In this document: positions 13,763-25,940 of the stretch, in pieces
Position numbering within the stretch: position 1 is the stretch's first letter
Layout: each line of letters opens with the position of its first letter
Source of the DNA: Azolla pinnata
Lineage: Eukaryota > Streptophyta > Polypodiopsida > Salviniales > Salviniaceae
Direction of reading: 5' to 3'
DNA: 64,000 bases
NCBI GenBank assembly: GCA_037176905.1
Contig: JBBBWG010026336.1
Span: forward strand, 1 to 64,000
Program-made: the position numbers and the translations under genes
Notes under the pieces: model-generated
Told to the model about the DNA's origin: nothing
The model's input: the letters and a program-made list of their open reading frames with translations, nothing else
Databases searched by the model: none

Positions 13763-15296
13763 AGTGGTGATAGAACGGAACCAATGCAAGATTGTTTTTT
13801 CAAGGTGTAATTTTGTTAGCGAAGTAGTTCATTTTATTATCTGTGGGAGAGAACGAACTGGAATCTATTACAATTGGTGGCCAACGACACGACTTGTTCT
13901 ATGCGTAGAATTTTTTTGGTGTAACATTTTATGTGTGGATTAAGGCATACCAATCTGGAACGTTGTAATTGGCCTAACTAAAGCGCAAAAATGTTTTGTC
14001 AACTGAGAGGTAAATGGCACGAGGATATATACTAACTGGCATTGACTTCCGTATCGAAGTATTTGGAACAAATGTGAAGATGTCCAGCCCCATTCCAATC
14101 TTGCTTGTCATTAGAATCGCACTCAAAAGAACTATGTGCATTCCATGCCTATGATATGAAACTCATCTCCAGCATATCATTACAAATACTTGGTTCTTCG
14201 ATTTGATCACCCGTGCTCTGATCTGTTGTACCATTAGCGATTTGACATATGATTATGATATGTAGCTACAAAAGTATTTAGTAGGGTGACTTCTTTGATT
14301 TTTTCTAAGGGAACGTCACCACCTTTAGCTTAATTATTGTAGCTATTTGAATCAATATAAATGCTGAGTGTATATAGCTGCTACGGTGGGAGTGCTGCTA
14401 GCCTGTTGCAACTGAAAGAGTCCAGCTCCTAATGAGCTTCTGATACACTTACAATCAACAAACAATCACATAACTAGCTGTTTGCAGAGTATGTCCTCTT
14501 TGTTGCCTCACAGAAAACTCACGGCGACAACCATGACATTGTCAATCCCAAATGGGCATACATATGTGCACAGATGAACTAGAATGTCATTTACTGCTTG
14601 GACATGACGTGTAAAGTGTGATAAATTCCAGCACATTGAACAGGTGTATGATAGGATTAGACCACACATCTAGCCTATACACCAGGTTTTGACGATCCAT
14701 TAGCTTTATTATGTCATGAATCTACAATGTTGGTAATGATTTATATTAGTCTTGGGCATTGAGCCATAGCTGGGTTCGATACAATTGCGCATCACAATGA
14801 TAAATTCCAGACAATTGTTCAACAGGCTTTAATCACAATGATAAGATTTAACCAGAAATTTAGCCTATACGCCAGGTTTTGATGATCCAGTATGTTTGTG
14901 ATGACTCGGCGATCCACAATCTTTTAGAATCATTAGACACGGTGTGGCAACTGTGTAAACCCAATTATGGTACTCTTGAAAGAAATTTCTATAACAGCTG
15001 CATAATACCATTACTATATCCCAAGAATCGAGTCAAAGGCAGGTGTGCTAAAACACACTATGGATCATTTCTGGAGATTACTTAATCATAAAGCATCTGT
15101 GAAGAGGAACTCCATCAATAGATAAATCACCTAATTCAGCTCACTTTAATACTTAGTACTAGGTATGTTCATAATTTACTATTTGAGGTCCTATAGATTC
15201 AGAGGGCATTGAGAAACCATCAGCTTCAGTTTTTAGTTTTACCATGATCTCAGGGAGCCTGGAAGTCTCGGAACTAAATAGTTGTAGTTTTTTCTT
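13763..15296. other. convergent 3' intergenic region between RPL13a and the SDR gene
   Basis: Both neighbours end into this region, so it holds their 3' UTRs. Beyond that an imperfect duplication is visible: the stretch around 14625-14715 (CTAGCCTATACACCAGGTTT) recurs at 14802-14895 (TTAGCCTATACGCCAGGTTT). Short open frames here lack coding character. Confidence 0.55.
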
Positions 15297-18200
15297 TCAA
15301 GTCGAAGAGCTAACCATTTTTTCACTCAATTCCCACAAGGCTTTGGCAAGCTTGGGATTGGATGCTAGGGTTGTAGGTTTACACTCTTTACAATCAGAGA
15401 AGTATCTCCCATTTACTCCATCGAGATCAGGATGCAATGCGGCATAGCATGTGGTCGAAGCTCCCTATGAATCAACATGTTTCCACATTATATAAACTGC
15501 AATGAGTTTGTGAACTAATTGTTTTGTTTTCTATATGAAAAGCATCAAAATACTCAATAATCAAAACAAACCTGGGGTACGTTCTTCCATACGTAGAAGA
15601 ACATCACTCGCCATATATCTGTGCAGATTCAAATATTTGTAAACTTAAAATTACTGCTAAAATTTTATAGTAATTCATGCTCCATGCAGTTCATGACATT
15701 TGGCATCAGGTCATATCAGAGGGATGCAATTTCGACACGCAGTTTGTTTCATTTCTTGAGGTTCTCGAGATTCTCATTTCATGTCATTATAATATTATAT
15801 TCCTGATCTGTCGTGTTAAACTTACATGCAAACAGGAGCATGTGTTTCAGAAGATTTGTAAAGATGTAACCCGGATGAACGCTGTTAACTGTAATTGGTA
15901 GATTTTCCGCCTGTACAAATACACAAACCAGGTTATTAGAATCGTTCACGCGGTTACTCAAATTTATGCATGGAGTAGCTCATTGCACTGAACACGTATC
16001 TCCATCTATAAAGATAAAATCATGACATTACTAACAACCTCAAGTCTTCTGGCCAATTCACGACAGTGCAGTATATTTGCTAGCTTTGATTGTCCATACG
16101 CATTCAAAGGAGTATATCTGCTCACAAAAGCGGGCCAAAACATTAAAGCTTCAAGCTAAATCTCCAAGGCTTAATTAAAAGAGAGATCTTTGTCCCTCGT
16201 TTTTTATATATTTATACGGTGCCATGTTTATACACATCGATTGGTTACCCTTCGCTCGAGTTTATTTTAGTGAAGCGTATCCCTTCCGGATATGTAAACT
16301 TGTGGTAGGAGGATGTTAACATAATTATTCTTCCTTTGATATTTGATTTGATCGCAGTTTCTTTCATATTCTCGAGTAGTAGATTTGTGAGCAGAAAATG
16401 ACCTGAAAAACAGACTATTATTTCACAACCAGATATAGATGCTGATTGTCTATATTCTCATCGTCCAGCTGATAAAAATCAATGGATCATTCATACTTGG
16501 AGAACCAATGCAGACAACACAGACACCATAGAACTTTCCACAAATGTTGATGTCCGTCGGGCCTGATCATCTAATTCTCATAATATTGAAGCCCGACATT
16601 AATCTCAAACAGATGTAATCGAGATGGAGCGCCTAGATGCGTCATTAAATTTGAGCACTAACTGATGAATTTACGGAGACAGCTAAACATTGCTACATGC
16701 TGACGAATTAGCAAAAAAATGTAATTAGTACCAAGGTGATTTGTTGCAAACTGAGTTTCTACACCATCTGCTGACAGAGAAAACGGACAATTCATCACAC
16801 CTGCATTGTTTCTGCACACCAAGCAACAAAAGATTGCTCTTAGAGGAACTGGCTCATATAACACGCACATATATATATATATGCATATATACACATGTAC
16901 CTCTATGTGTGCGTACAGTAGAGTAGAATATAAGAAGCTGCATTCCGAAATTTATGATTACGAAAGATTAATTTTAACACGCTATCAAGCAGTTCTAAAT
17001 CTTCTTAGATAATGTTTCTAATCCAGAGAATCGATTGAAACGCACAGTGCATGCAGAAAGGGAACATAATGAAAACAGTATGCGCCACAGCTATTCTTAG
17101 ACCACATACATGAGAATGTTGAGAGGCAGATCCATTGCTTCGAAGTCCTTGACGAAAGCTCTGACAGATGCCAAACTACTAAGGTCAAGCTGAAGCAAAT
17201 CGATTCTAGCGTCTGGGATCTCCTCACGAATCTTGCTCTTCACAGACTCCGCTGCTTGCAAGTTGCGGGCAGCTATGATAACATGCACTCCCCTCAGGGC
17301 CAACACCCGGCAGGTCTCCTCACCAATACCACTCGATCCTCCTGTACTCGCATTACGATTATGAATCTATTATACTTCGCTTGTATTATATCGTTATGAT
17401 CTTGATAACGAACATCAATTGTTCCATGATTCTACAGATAACATAATCACAGCAAGAAAAGAAAGAATATCAAGAACCTCTGTTCGACTTGGAATCTTCA
17501 ATCTAATCCCCCCATCATCACCTCGTTTTGCATACAGAAGAAAACGGATCTACAAATTCTCTCGCTTACAACTCAGAAATTTCATAGACGGTTGATTAAA
17601 TTTGCTGCAGAATTAGAAACAATATTTGGTTCATAGACTTATACCTATTTTGTGCGCAAATAAGGAAATTTCATTATAGTTGATGTAGATTGTTGTAATT
17701 ATCCATTCAGGGGTAGATCTGTATACATGTAATCCCTAATGGCTGCAGCAAAAGCAATATTTTCAAGCAAACTAGAAGGTCCGAATCTAGCACATTAAAA
17801 ACATGCAGACTGGTGGCCGGACTGCTGCGTTTCTTTTTGAGGAAGTTGTGATTCATAAACGGGTAAAATAATGATATACATAACACGATTAGATCCAGAT
17901 GGACCGATGAATATTGTAACAATTCAGCTTTTAAAGCACTGCGTCCAATCCTGACTTAATGTCATGGACAATGGAGGAATGTAAATCATCCAATTAGATT
18001 CAACCAATGTAGCTAAAATTAGCGGCTCAACCTTGAAAAAACAAATTATCAGTGATCGCCAACAAGAGTTAGCACCTGCCAACAGGTACTACAAAGCTCA
18101 TGCAGATCATCCACAGATTATATTGACCACGCTTCAGTCATCATCTGAAATTATCAGTCAGCACCAAAATATAAGTGTATCAAGTTCCGATCTCACTCCT

Positions 18201-19095
18201 AGCACGAGCAGAATGTTTTGGTTTATGTGGTCAAATATGGTTTCATAGTACACAAGCTAATATAGGACTGGTATCGACCATTAGAATGATCGCTATATAC
18301 TTGGGGGATATTCACAAAAGATATCATGCACTAGTTTGTCAACCATGCACAATCGAGATCTGCGGCTGCTTCTGCAGCTACCTGAGCGACAGTGGAATTA
18401 GTCAGATATCAAGATGAGTACCGTAATCAATTGGCTGCAAAACCCTTAAAAACTAGATTCTATGCACTAGATCATATTACGATCAACCAAAGAGTAAAAA
18501 CTAGATTCCATGCACCAGATCACACGATCAACCAAAGAGTAAAAACTAGAATTCTATGCACTAGATCATACGATCAACCAAAGAGTAAAAACTACATTCT
18601 ATGCACTAGATCATACGATCAACCAAAGAGTAAACTGCTCCGGAATCATCATTGAATCAAATCCAAGAGTCAGCAGCCAGCACCATCCAGAATTATCGAC
18701 ACTGTAAGCAATATTAAAGGTATGAATTCGTTTGCAGAACTAGGATCGACCGGCGCAGATCGGATTAAGATTAATTACAAGACGTCGACGGTGTACTCGA
18801 TGTGACGAAACTGTAACATTTTCTTATGACGATGAATCTGACGACAAAGGGTCAAGAACCGGAATTTTCGATCGAGCTACCACTAGAAAGCTGAAACCAA
18901 GCTGCTGGATCCGAGAGTACCAGTGACGATGGCCGTGAGAGAGGATCCATCGATGCCTTCAGTGACTTCTTCGGCTGTGGAGTAGAAGCCGAACTTCCGA
19001 GCACGCTCCTTCTGTTTCCAGGCTCCGGTGAGAAACCACGAAGAAGGAGAAGGAGAAGGAGAAGGAGAAGAAGGAGAAGAAGCCATCGCTTCCAT
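15297..19095 (-). CDS. short-chain dehydrogenase/reductase, TIC32-like (339 aa, 8 exons)
   Basis: Minus-strand exons are 19095-18921, 17341-17110, 16811-16732, 16402-16249, 16117-16039, 15910-15826, 15618-15572 and 15464-15297; all phases agree (1,020 nt). The N-terminus ([21 protein letters not shown]) is typical of plant TIC32/retinol-dehydrogenase-like SDRs. The cofactor loop is TGGSSGIG at about 58-65, where TGxxxGIG is expected. NNAG is at about 137-140, the Ser region LTSSYHKF at about 191-198, and the catalytic YxxxK is Y221/K225 in AYGQSKLAN. The product should be an NADP(H)-dependent oxidoreductase. TIC32 proper is at the inner plastid envelope, but many relatives are not, so location is open. 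The Met at 19086 is an alternative start. Intron 1 is long and carries a 45-bp minisatellite. Confidence 0.92.
18448..18633 (-). repeat. four tandem copies of a 45-bp unit in SDR intron 1
   Basis: Units contain CTAGATTCTATGCACTAGAT, then CATACGATCAACCAAAGAGT. The four copies differ by only a few bases, so the array is young. Confidence 0.92.
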
Positions 19096-19483
19096 CCGCA
19101 GGCAAAGAAATATGAGAGGCGAGAGCGCGTGCGGTGCTTGCGAGGATCAGACAAAAGACGAGAAAGGGGAGATCGAACTTGATGGAATTAGGCACCAAAG
19201 AAGCAGCTTGGCGGCTATGGCGTAGGGCCAATCGATCGATCGATCAATGAATCAATACGCAGAAAAAGACCGGCAGGTGACCGAAGAAGAAGAAGAGGAA
19301 GAGGAAGAAGAAGAAGAGGAGGAAGAAGAAGAAGCCGAAAATGGAGATTGAAGCAAGAAAAGAAAGAATGGCGGAGATGAGGAAAACCCTCGAAAAACCC
19401 GCAGAGAAAAACGGAAGACGACGGCGTCCTGTGTTTGCGTTTGCGTTCTTGGTCACTCCTTTGGTGCACGTTTTCTTGAGAAT

Positions 19484-19830
19484 TAGGGTTAGGGCTAGGG
19501 TTAGGGTTAGGGTTAGGGTTAGGGTTAGGATTAGGGTTAAGGTTCTTGGATTAGGGTTAGGGTTCTTGGATTAGGTCAGGGTTCTTGGATTAGGGTTAGG
19601 GTTCTTGGATTCCAGCTAGGTGTTTTTGGATTGCGGTCAGGGTTTTTGGATTAGGGTTAGGGTTAGGTTTAGGTTTAGGATTAGGATTAGGGTTAGGGTT
19701 AGGGTTAGGGTTCTTGTATTACGGCTAGGAGTTTTTGGATTGCGGTCAGGGTTTTTGGATTAGGCTTTGGATTAGGGTTAGGGTTAGGTTTAGGTTTAGG
19801 ATTAGGATTAGGGTTAGTGTTAGGGTTATG
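19484..19830 (+). repeat. interstitial TTAGGG telomere-like array with higher-order units
   Basis: The run starts as near-perfect TTAGGG repeats, then alternates with GGTTCTTGGATTAGG. A composite segment of about 115 bp (GCTAGG(T/A)GTTTTTGGATT, GCGGTCAGGG, then TTTAGG and TTAGGG words) occurs twice, at about 19613-19727 and 19728-19830. The repeat is six bases, not the TTTAGGG usual in plants. It lies about 390 bp upstream of the SDR start codon. Confidence 0.93.
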
Positions 19831-21125
19831 GTAAGGGATTAGAGCCCGCTGAGTTTTGTTTCGTTTGTGGATATCGCTGTAGATTCTTTGCACTTTGAGC
19901 TACGAAAACTTTAATGCATATTCTAAACCCCATTACCGCCCTCCTAACGTAAAAAAATCATCGCATTCCATTTCAAAACGCCATTAGATAGGCACACAAA
20001 GAGGTTTAGGGTTTAGGGTTAAATTTGTGGCGACGATTTCCACAATGGCTCCATGACCTCTCCGAGAGAGAGAGAGAGAAAGATCTAGAGAGATTCTTCA
20101 AAGAAATCGCCGTTTTCTCGCCCTTCTTGATTCTTGCATCTTCACACCATTTCTCTGATTCTTTACATAATTCAGATAGATACCTAATCAGGGATCTTAA
20201 TGCTCGAACAATTCCATGCTCCTTTCGCATGTAAGAGCTTTTGGTTTGTTGAGCAACACAACATTTAGATGGGGCTCTCTTCCTCGACTTCTTTCGGAAT
20301 TCATAATTTATAACTACATATTGACATTGCAGAAAAGAAGTCTTTCATGAAAGAATCAAGATGTCATCGTACTCCATAAAATCAAGCCTTTCCTACTACT
20401 ACAACATTCAACATAAAGAATCACAACATAACCACATATGATGGAGTACAAATATAGGAGCTAATGAGGAAAGGTTAGATCCGTACTGAGTCTCCAAGGA
20501 CAGGGACAAACAGATCCTGAGTTCAGACCCTTCCAATGCCATGTGAGAGCAAGATGCCCATGTTCAGAATAACTAACCAATGTATCTAAAATCCATCAAA
20601 TCACGATTTTGTAACCATAGAAAGGGCTTTGTCAAGAATCTCGACATTCTCCCCAACGATGAAGACAAATCTCCTTGAGCTAGAAACCTTTCCTAAAACA
20701 AGTAAATGTATATAAATATAAACATGTAAACGTTTAATAAACCTCATCCTTGATCAAAAACTAGCTTGCTTTGAGATGATTTTCATAATACGTGAAAATG
20801 TTTTCAATATTTCTCTCCCTTACTCATTGCTACAAATCCTGTGCTTATATTTATATGTTTCAGGATATCGAGATACCATTTCCCATCATCCGAAATACAA
20901 AATAATCATGCAACCAGAGATGGTATAGATGGCAGACAATTACGTGAATCCATTAAAGAGCAAGCATAAAATCAAGAAGAGCCAGTGCGATGAAAAACTT
21001 AAATAATAAATGATATTTAATCCACTCTCATTTTGGATTGATTGATCAGGGTTTACACACTAATTGGAAAGCCAAAACAAAACTGCAACTGGAAAGCACT
21101 CGGGTTCTGCTCACATCTTCACCAT
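19831..21125. other. intergenic stretch between the SDR promoter and RPS29
   Basis: No gene is supported. Around 19995-20020 there is GGTTTAGGGTTTAGGG, followed by a (GA)n run at 20060-20080. The remaining AT-rich sequence includes the RPS29 3' UTR at its right end. Confidence 0.5.
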
Positions 21126-22934
21126 TTAGCGGTACTGCAAAAGGGAACAGAACAAAAATATTGGAAGTGATTAACAAAACTAAGTAGTCTATGTACAAAC
21201 AAACTGAAAATTCATATTCCCTAAGAACTAATGCTTAAAACAAAACCAACACAAATTTATACGTAAAATAACAGAGGGATTTTCTTTCATTAGCAGAAAC
21301 TAGCGTTCAAAGCAGTACAGCCCATAAAGGATGGTCTCAAATTATGCCAAAAGGACTCAGACTCCAGCTGGGTTTGCAGTAACACTATATATATTAAACC
21401 AATGCAAGGCTAGGACTATCCTCGACTGGTTAGCTTGATTCACCTTCAGCCTCTAGGCATGTTCATGGCACAAAAATTATCATGATGGGAGGCAACGGAC
21501 CATGTAATTGATTGCAATGCTCCGATCGCAGATGACAGACACCGAACAGAAATGATTTGATCAAAGCTACAATCGCTATTTCAAGGGGGACTAGCAGGAT
21601 CGTACGCCAAAAGTCACTGATCCAATTACATACGGATTTGGTGAAGCGGCAGAGCCACCATAGGAAGCATATCTAACTGAACTGTTTTAAGAGGCCAAAC
21701 TAAGAGTATAGCGAATATATAACTTTATATATTCACAGTTTTGGCCTGTAACGGGGATACAGAAAATCACTATATCAGATGACACGTATGAATTCATCTT
21801 CCAGCCAACATGATCCTTAGAACTATGTTATATCTCTGATAGCAAACACTAATTGCACTTTCGGCATTGAGCCCATGGCATAATACTCGAGCTTGATCAT
21901 TTCAGCAAAAGTTTTATGTCCTTTGAATAGGGTGGAGGAAGGGCGTTGAAAAATAGAAATTACATGGAAACAACCAGGTTTTTGAAGGAAAGTCTTCCAA
22001 GAAAATCTCAAGGCTATAACTTTACCTTCACAAATCCAATATCCTTGGAGTAGATCCTGAAACACTGGCGACAGCACATGATGTTGTACTTCCGCACAAG
22101 TCCATGAACATTCCCACAGACACGGCTACACAATACAAATATTAGACCCAAAAATTGAACATCAGAAACAGATGTTACGACAATATAACAGAAAAGACAA
22201 AAGCGTGCCTGCTTTCGGTTATGCATCCCTAAGAGAGGAAAGAAAATATCTCACTATAATATCAAGATAAAGGGATGAACTAACATAGAAAAGATTTCAA
22301 AAATAAATATCAAGATAAAGGTATGAACAAATACGAATGATCCCAGATGACGTCTTGGACATACAAAAAATTAAGAAAAAACTGTATCCAGGGTTTAAAA
22401 AAATACAATTTTTACAGTAAAATGGAGCATACGGCAAAAGATGGAATTCAACTGAAACACAGAAAAATAAATAAATTCAATCTTAAGCACTGCAGCCAGG
22501 GACTAAAATGCAAAATAAAGTAACAGCCGATGGGTATTACCAAAAGAAAAAAAACACTCCATACATGAATATCGAGATAGAAAGATGACCTGACGTGAAT
22601 TGAGATACTTGAAAAAAATGCAAAAGCGCAAATCCCAGAAATGTGCATAGAAGTGAAAGGAAATTAACGAAAAAACTGCCTTCGGGATGAAGATAGGAGT
22701 TCCGACGAGAAAATGGACCATATAGCACGGGATAGGATTGAACTGAGACACGGACAAAGAGGAGAGAAATTCAAATCTTGCAAAAGAAATGGGTTTTGAG
22801 CACCGTAACCCGGGATTAAAGAGCAAAAGAAAGAAACAATTAAATTGACCGGTGTGGACATTGAGCTCGGAGAGTCAGCAAGAGAAGAATTTCTGTACAA
22901 AAAACACAATCGAGCCTTTGAGGGTGTGCAATCC

Positions 22935-22969
<35 letters not shown>

Positions 22970-23035
22970 GTACCAGGCACGCGAGCCTGCGCCATACTTC
23001 TTCGGATGAGAATTCCATACAGCTGCGTGACCCAT
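21126..23035 (-). CDS. RPS29: 40S ribosomal protein S29 (uS14)
   Basis: Three minus-strand exons, 23035-22974, 22125-22026 and 21134-21126, give 56 residues, the exact family length. It begins [20 protein letters not shown] and continues [18 protein letters not shown], then RQCF and KDIGFVKYR. The last exon is only nine bases (Tyr, Arg, stop). The zinc-binding Cys pairs C21/C24 and C39/C42 are intact. It is a structural protein of the cytosolic small subunit near the decoding site. The 5' UTR holds an AAACCCTAATT telobox at about 23160-23170. Intron 1 begins GTACGTC followed at once by a (TC)16 run. No damage is seen. Confidence 0.95.
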
Positions 23036-23230
23036 GGCTGCTGTATTCGACTTCCTGCTTCTGCTTCTGCGGATTCTACGGCTTCTGCTCTGGCTTCTGC
23101 TCCTGCTCCCTGCTCCTTCTTCTGCACCGAAAACACAGAGCAACAAAGACGGAGAAGCTGAGAATTAGGGTTTCCAGAAAATGACTCGGAGAAATCTGAC
23201 GGTTTCACACCTGCTGCCCAAAGAACAAAG

Positions 23231-24035
23231 TGTTGATTATCGCCTTTGAAAGGGGGTTAAACATATCCAGATAGATCATTAGAGAATGTTAATTAGCGCC
23301 TCCGAATGGGATTAAACGTGTCAATAGATCATTAGAGAATGCTGATTATCGCCTTCCCGCGGGATTAAACGCAGAAAAAGATGATTGGAGTGTTGTTGGT
23401 TATCCGCATGTGGAACGGGATTGAACAGTGTTAACCGTCGCCTTTGAACGGGGCTGAACGAAGAAACAGATGATTAGAGAGTGTCGATTGTCGCCTTTGA
23501 AAGGGGTTTAAACATAGGAATAGATCATTAGAGAATGTTAATTATCTCCTTTGAAAGGGATTAAACATAGAAAAGATAATTAGAGTGTTGATTCATCGCC
23601 TTTGGAAGAGGGCTAAACATAGAAACATATAATTAAGGAGTGTCGATTGTTGCCTTTGAAAGGGATTAAACGTAGAAATAGATCATCAGAGAATGTCAAT
23701 AATTGCCTTTGAAAGGGATTAAACATAGAAAAGATAATTATAGTGTTGATTATCACCTTTGAGAGGGGCTAAACATAGAAATAGATACTTAGAGAGTGTT
23801 TATTCTCGCCTTTGAAAGGGGTTAAACAAAGAAAAATATAATTAGAGAGTGTTGATTATCGCATGTGAAAGGGGCTGAGCATAGAAACAGATCAATAGAC
23901 AATGTTAATTATCGCATGTGAAAGGGGCTAAACATAGAAAAAGATCATTAGACCGTGTTAATTATCGCCTTTGAAAGGGGTTAAACATAGAAACAGATAA
24001 TTAGAGTGTTGATTATCGCCTTTAAAAGGGGCATG
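23231..24035 (-). repeat. upstream tandem array, about 16 units of 50-55 bp
   Basis: Each unit carries the core ATCGCCTTTGAAAGGGG, then TTAAACATAGAAA and a spacer ending in ATTAGAG. Two spacer types, GATCATTAGAGAATGTTAAT and GATAATTAGAGTGTTGATT, tend to alternate, so the real period may be a dimer of about 105 bp. The array starts about 200 bp upstream of the RPS29 start codon. The core holds the imperfect palindrome CCTTTGAAAGG. Confidence 0.92.
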
Positions 24036-24940
24036 CAAATATTTAACCCATACTTAACAACTATATGTTACAATACGTATTCTAAGTATTTATAAATTTT
24101 GTATTAAATCCATTTTTAAATACGTCGCATATGCGTTATACACGTACGATATGCATTTGAACTAAGAGCATAAGTTTAAGATAATACAAGACAAAGAAGA
24201 GGAGAAGGTTTGTAAATGTATTCACCGGATCATAGTTCGGTTCGTCGCAAATCGTTTTTAACGTTAATATGAGAATGTTTTAACATATTATCAAATATTA
24301 AAATATAATATTTAACAATTAAAGTAAGATATTACGATGGATAAGATTTAGGCTTTGACATCGCAAGTCGTTTGAGCCATTACGTGGCATTCATGCATGC
24401 AAGCCACGTGGCGAGCATGCATAAGGCCTGAAATAATAAAAATACTGAGCTGGTCTCAATATTGAACCATTCCGGTTCAACGCCAATCTTCGATGCCTCC
24501 AAGTCTCCTGGTAATACATATATGGTCTTCTTGTTCTTTTCTGGTTTTCTTCTTGTCGTGTTTGTGTCTTCCGAGTCCATCGTTGTTGACGAGCTTCAAC
24601 CGTGACACTACCCCTTGATGCTCTTCGTTGCATTAATCCACGGGTTATTAGCATTAACATTGCACTAAATTCTCGCTAATTTCACAATAATAACCACTGA
24701 TCCCACCCTAACAAGGAGTTGTACCCTGAATCCTAAATTTCTCACAGAGAGCAATTAACCTCTGATTTGGCTAAACCTTGATTTTAGGAATAATGTATGA
24801 TCATTTGGGAAAATAGTTAGCAAGCTATGCAAATTAGGGGGAGATTAATTGATTGATGTGCTTGATAATTACATCGGGGGATGTCACGGTTATGGCTTAA
24901 TTAGTACAAACACCAACTAGGAAATAAGAGTAGTAACAAT
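24036..24940. other. AT-rich dispersed repeat and unassigned DNA
   Basis: 24036-24160 (ATTTAACAACTATATGTTA, TACGTATTCTAAGTAT, AAATACGTCGCATAT) resembles 59510-59610, so it is part of a dispersed repeat. From 24160 to 24940 no gene is seen. The frames on the minus strand near 24390-24660 are short and have no coding signature. Confidence 0.55.
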
Positions 24941-25228
24941 TACAATAATTGCTTTTATTCCTAATTGCTTCCCACTAATTGTTCCCGATTGATTCTCTTA
25001 CTATATTCGATTAACAAAAGCTAGTCATTTTAGAATATAATTAATTGATTAACACAATAAATTGGCGTTAATCAATTAATTAATTCATGTTACTCGAGCT
25101 CACAATTAATGGCATGGTATTAATCAATTAATCGAGCGTTGAATTTTAAACCCAGGGTTTTGTTTGTAATGTTTAGTTTTATCAAGTGTTAAAATATAAT
25201 TTAGAATATTGTCATTGGTAACTCTCCC
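24940..25228 (+). mobile_element. MITE-like element, right two thirds
   Basis: It shares the family interior (CCTAATTGCTTCCCACTAAT, CGATTAACAAAAGCTAGT, TTAATCAATTAATCGAGCGT) and the right terminal repeat (GTTAAAATATAATTTAGAAT, ending GGTAACTCTCCC). The left end is diverged beyond recognition. Confidence 0.7.
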
Positions 25229-25327
25229 TAAACCTAAATAAGTAAATACATAAATGTGGCATTTGTTCGAATCGTAGCATAATGATAGAAAAATGAGAAG
25301 GATCGATGCCATTGCTCGTAGTAGGAA

Positions 25328-25559
25328 GTCTCTTTACTACATTTGATTAACAAAAGCTAGTAAACTTACAATCTAATTAATCGATCAACGCATCGGTCTG
25401 CTGATAATCAATGAACTAATTCCATATTAATCGAGCTCTCAATTAATTGATTGAGCGTTAATCGTTAAAACCGAGGTTTAATTTGAATTGTTTAGTATTA
25501 GTGGGCGTTAAAATGTAAATTATAAATTTGTTAGGCATGTTTTATTGGTAATTCTCCCT
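25328..25559 (+). mobile_element. MITE-like element, right half (second, in tandem)
   Basis: It repeats the preceding copy from GATTAACAAAAGCTAGTAAA to the right terminal repeat (GGGCGTTAAAATGTAAATTA, ending GGTAATTCTCCC). It belongs to the tandem duplication described for 25.25-26.0 kb. Confidence 0.75.
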
Positions 25560-25940
25560 GAAATAAATAAACAAACAAACAAACAAATAAATAAATAAAT
25601 AAATATATGAAAACAAATCAATAAATATATATATTAAAATAAACAAACAAATACATGAATGAATAAGTAATAAATAAATAAATAAATGAATTATATAAAT
25701 AATAAATGAATGAATAAATAAATAATAAACAAATGAATAAATAAATAATAAATGAATGAATAAATAAATAATAAACAAATGAATAAATAAACAAACATAT
25801 AATAAATAAAAATAAATAAATAAATAAATAAATAAAATAAATAATAAATGAATGAACGAATAAATAATAAATGAATGAATAAATAAATAATAAATAAGAA
25901 ACAAACGAATAATTAAATGAATAATTAAATAATAAATAAA
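25560..25940. repeat. (AAAT)n-type microsatellite
   Basis: About 380 bp of AAAT/AAATGAATG/AAAC variants. The long minus-strand open frames over it are Phe/Ile/Tyr runs produced by the repeat, not protein-coding sequence. Confidence 0.93.

Noticed and set aside
19484-19830. True chromosome end
   Set aside because: Single-copy genes lie on both sides and the array is interrupted and composite; it is interstitial.
23231-24035. CRISPR-like array
   Set aside because: Plant nuclear context; units are tandem with related, not unique, spacers, and no cas genes are present. It is a minisatellite.
24391-24660. 89-residue minus-strand frame
   Set aside because: No recognisable domain or splice partners; flanked by repeat DNA.
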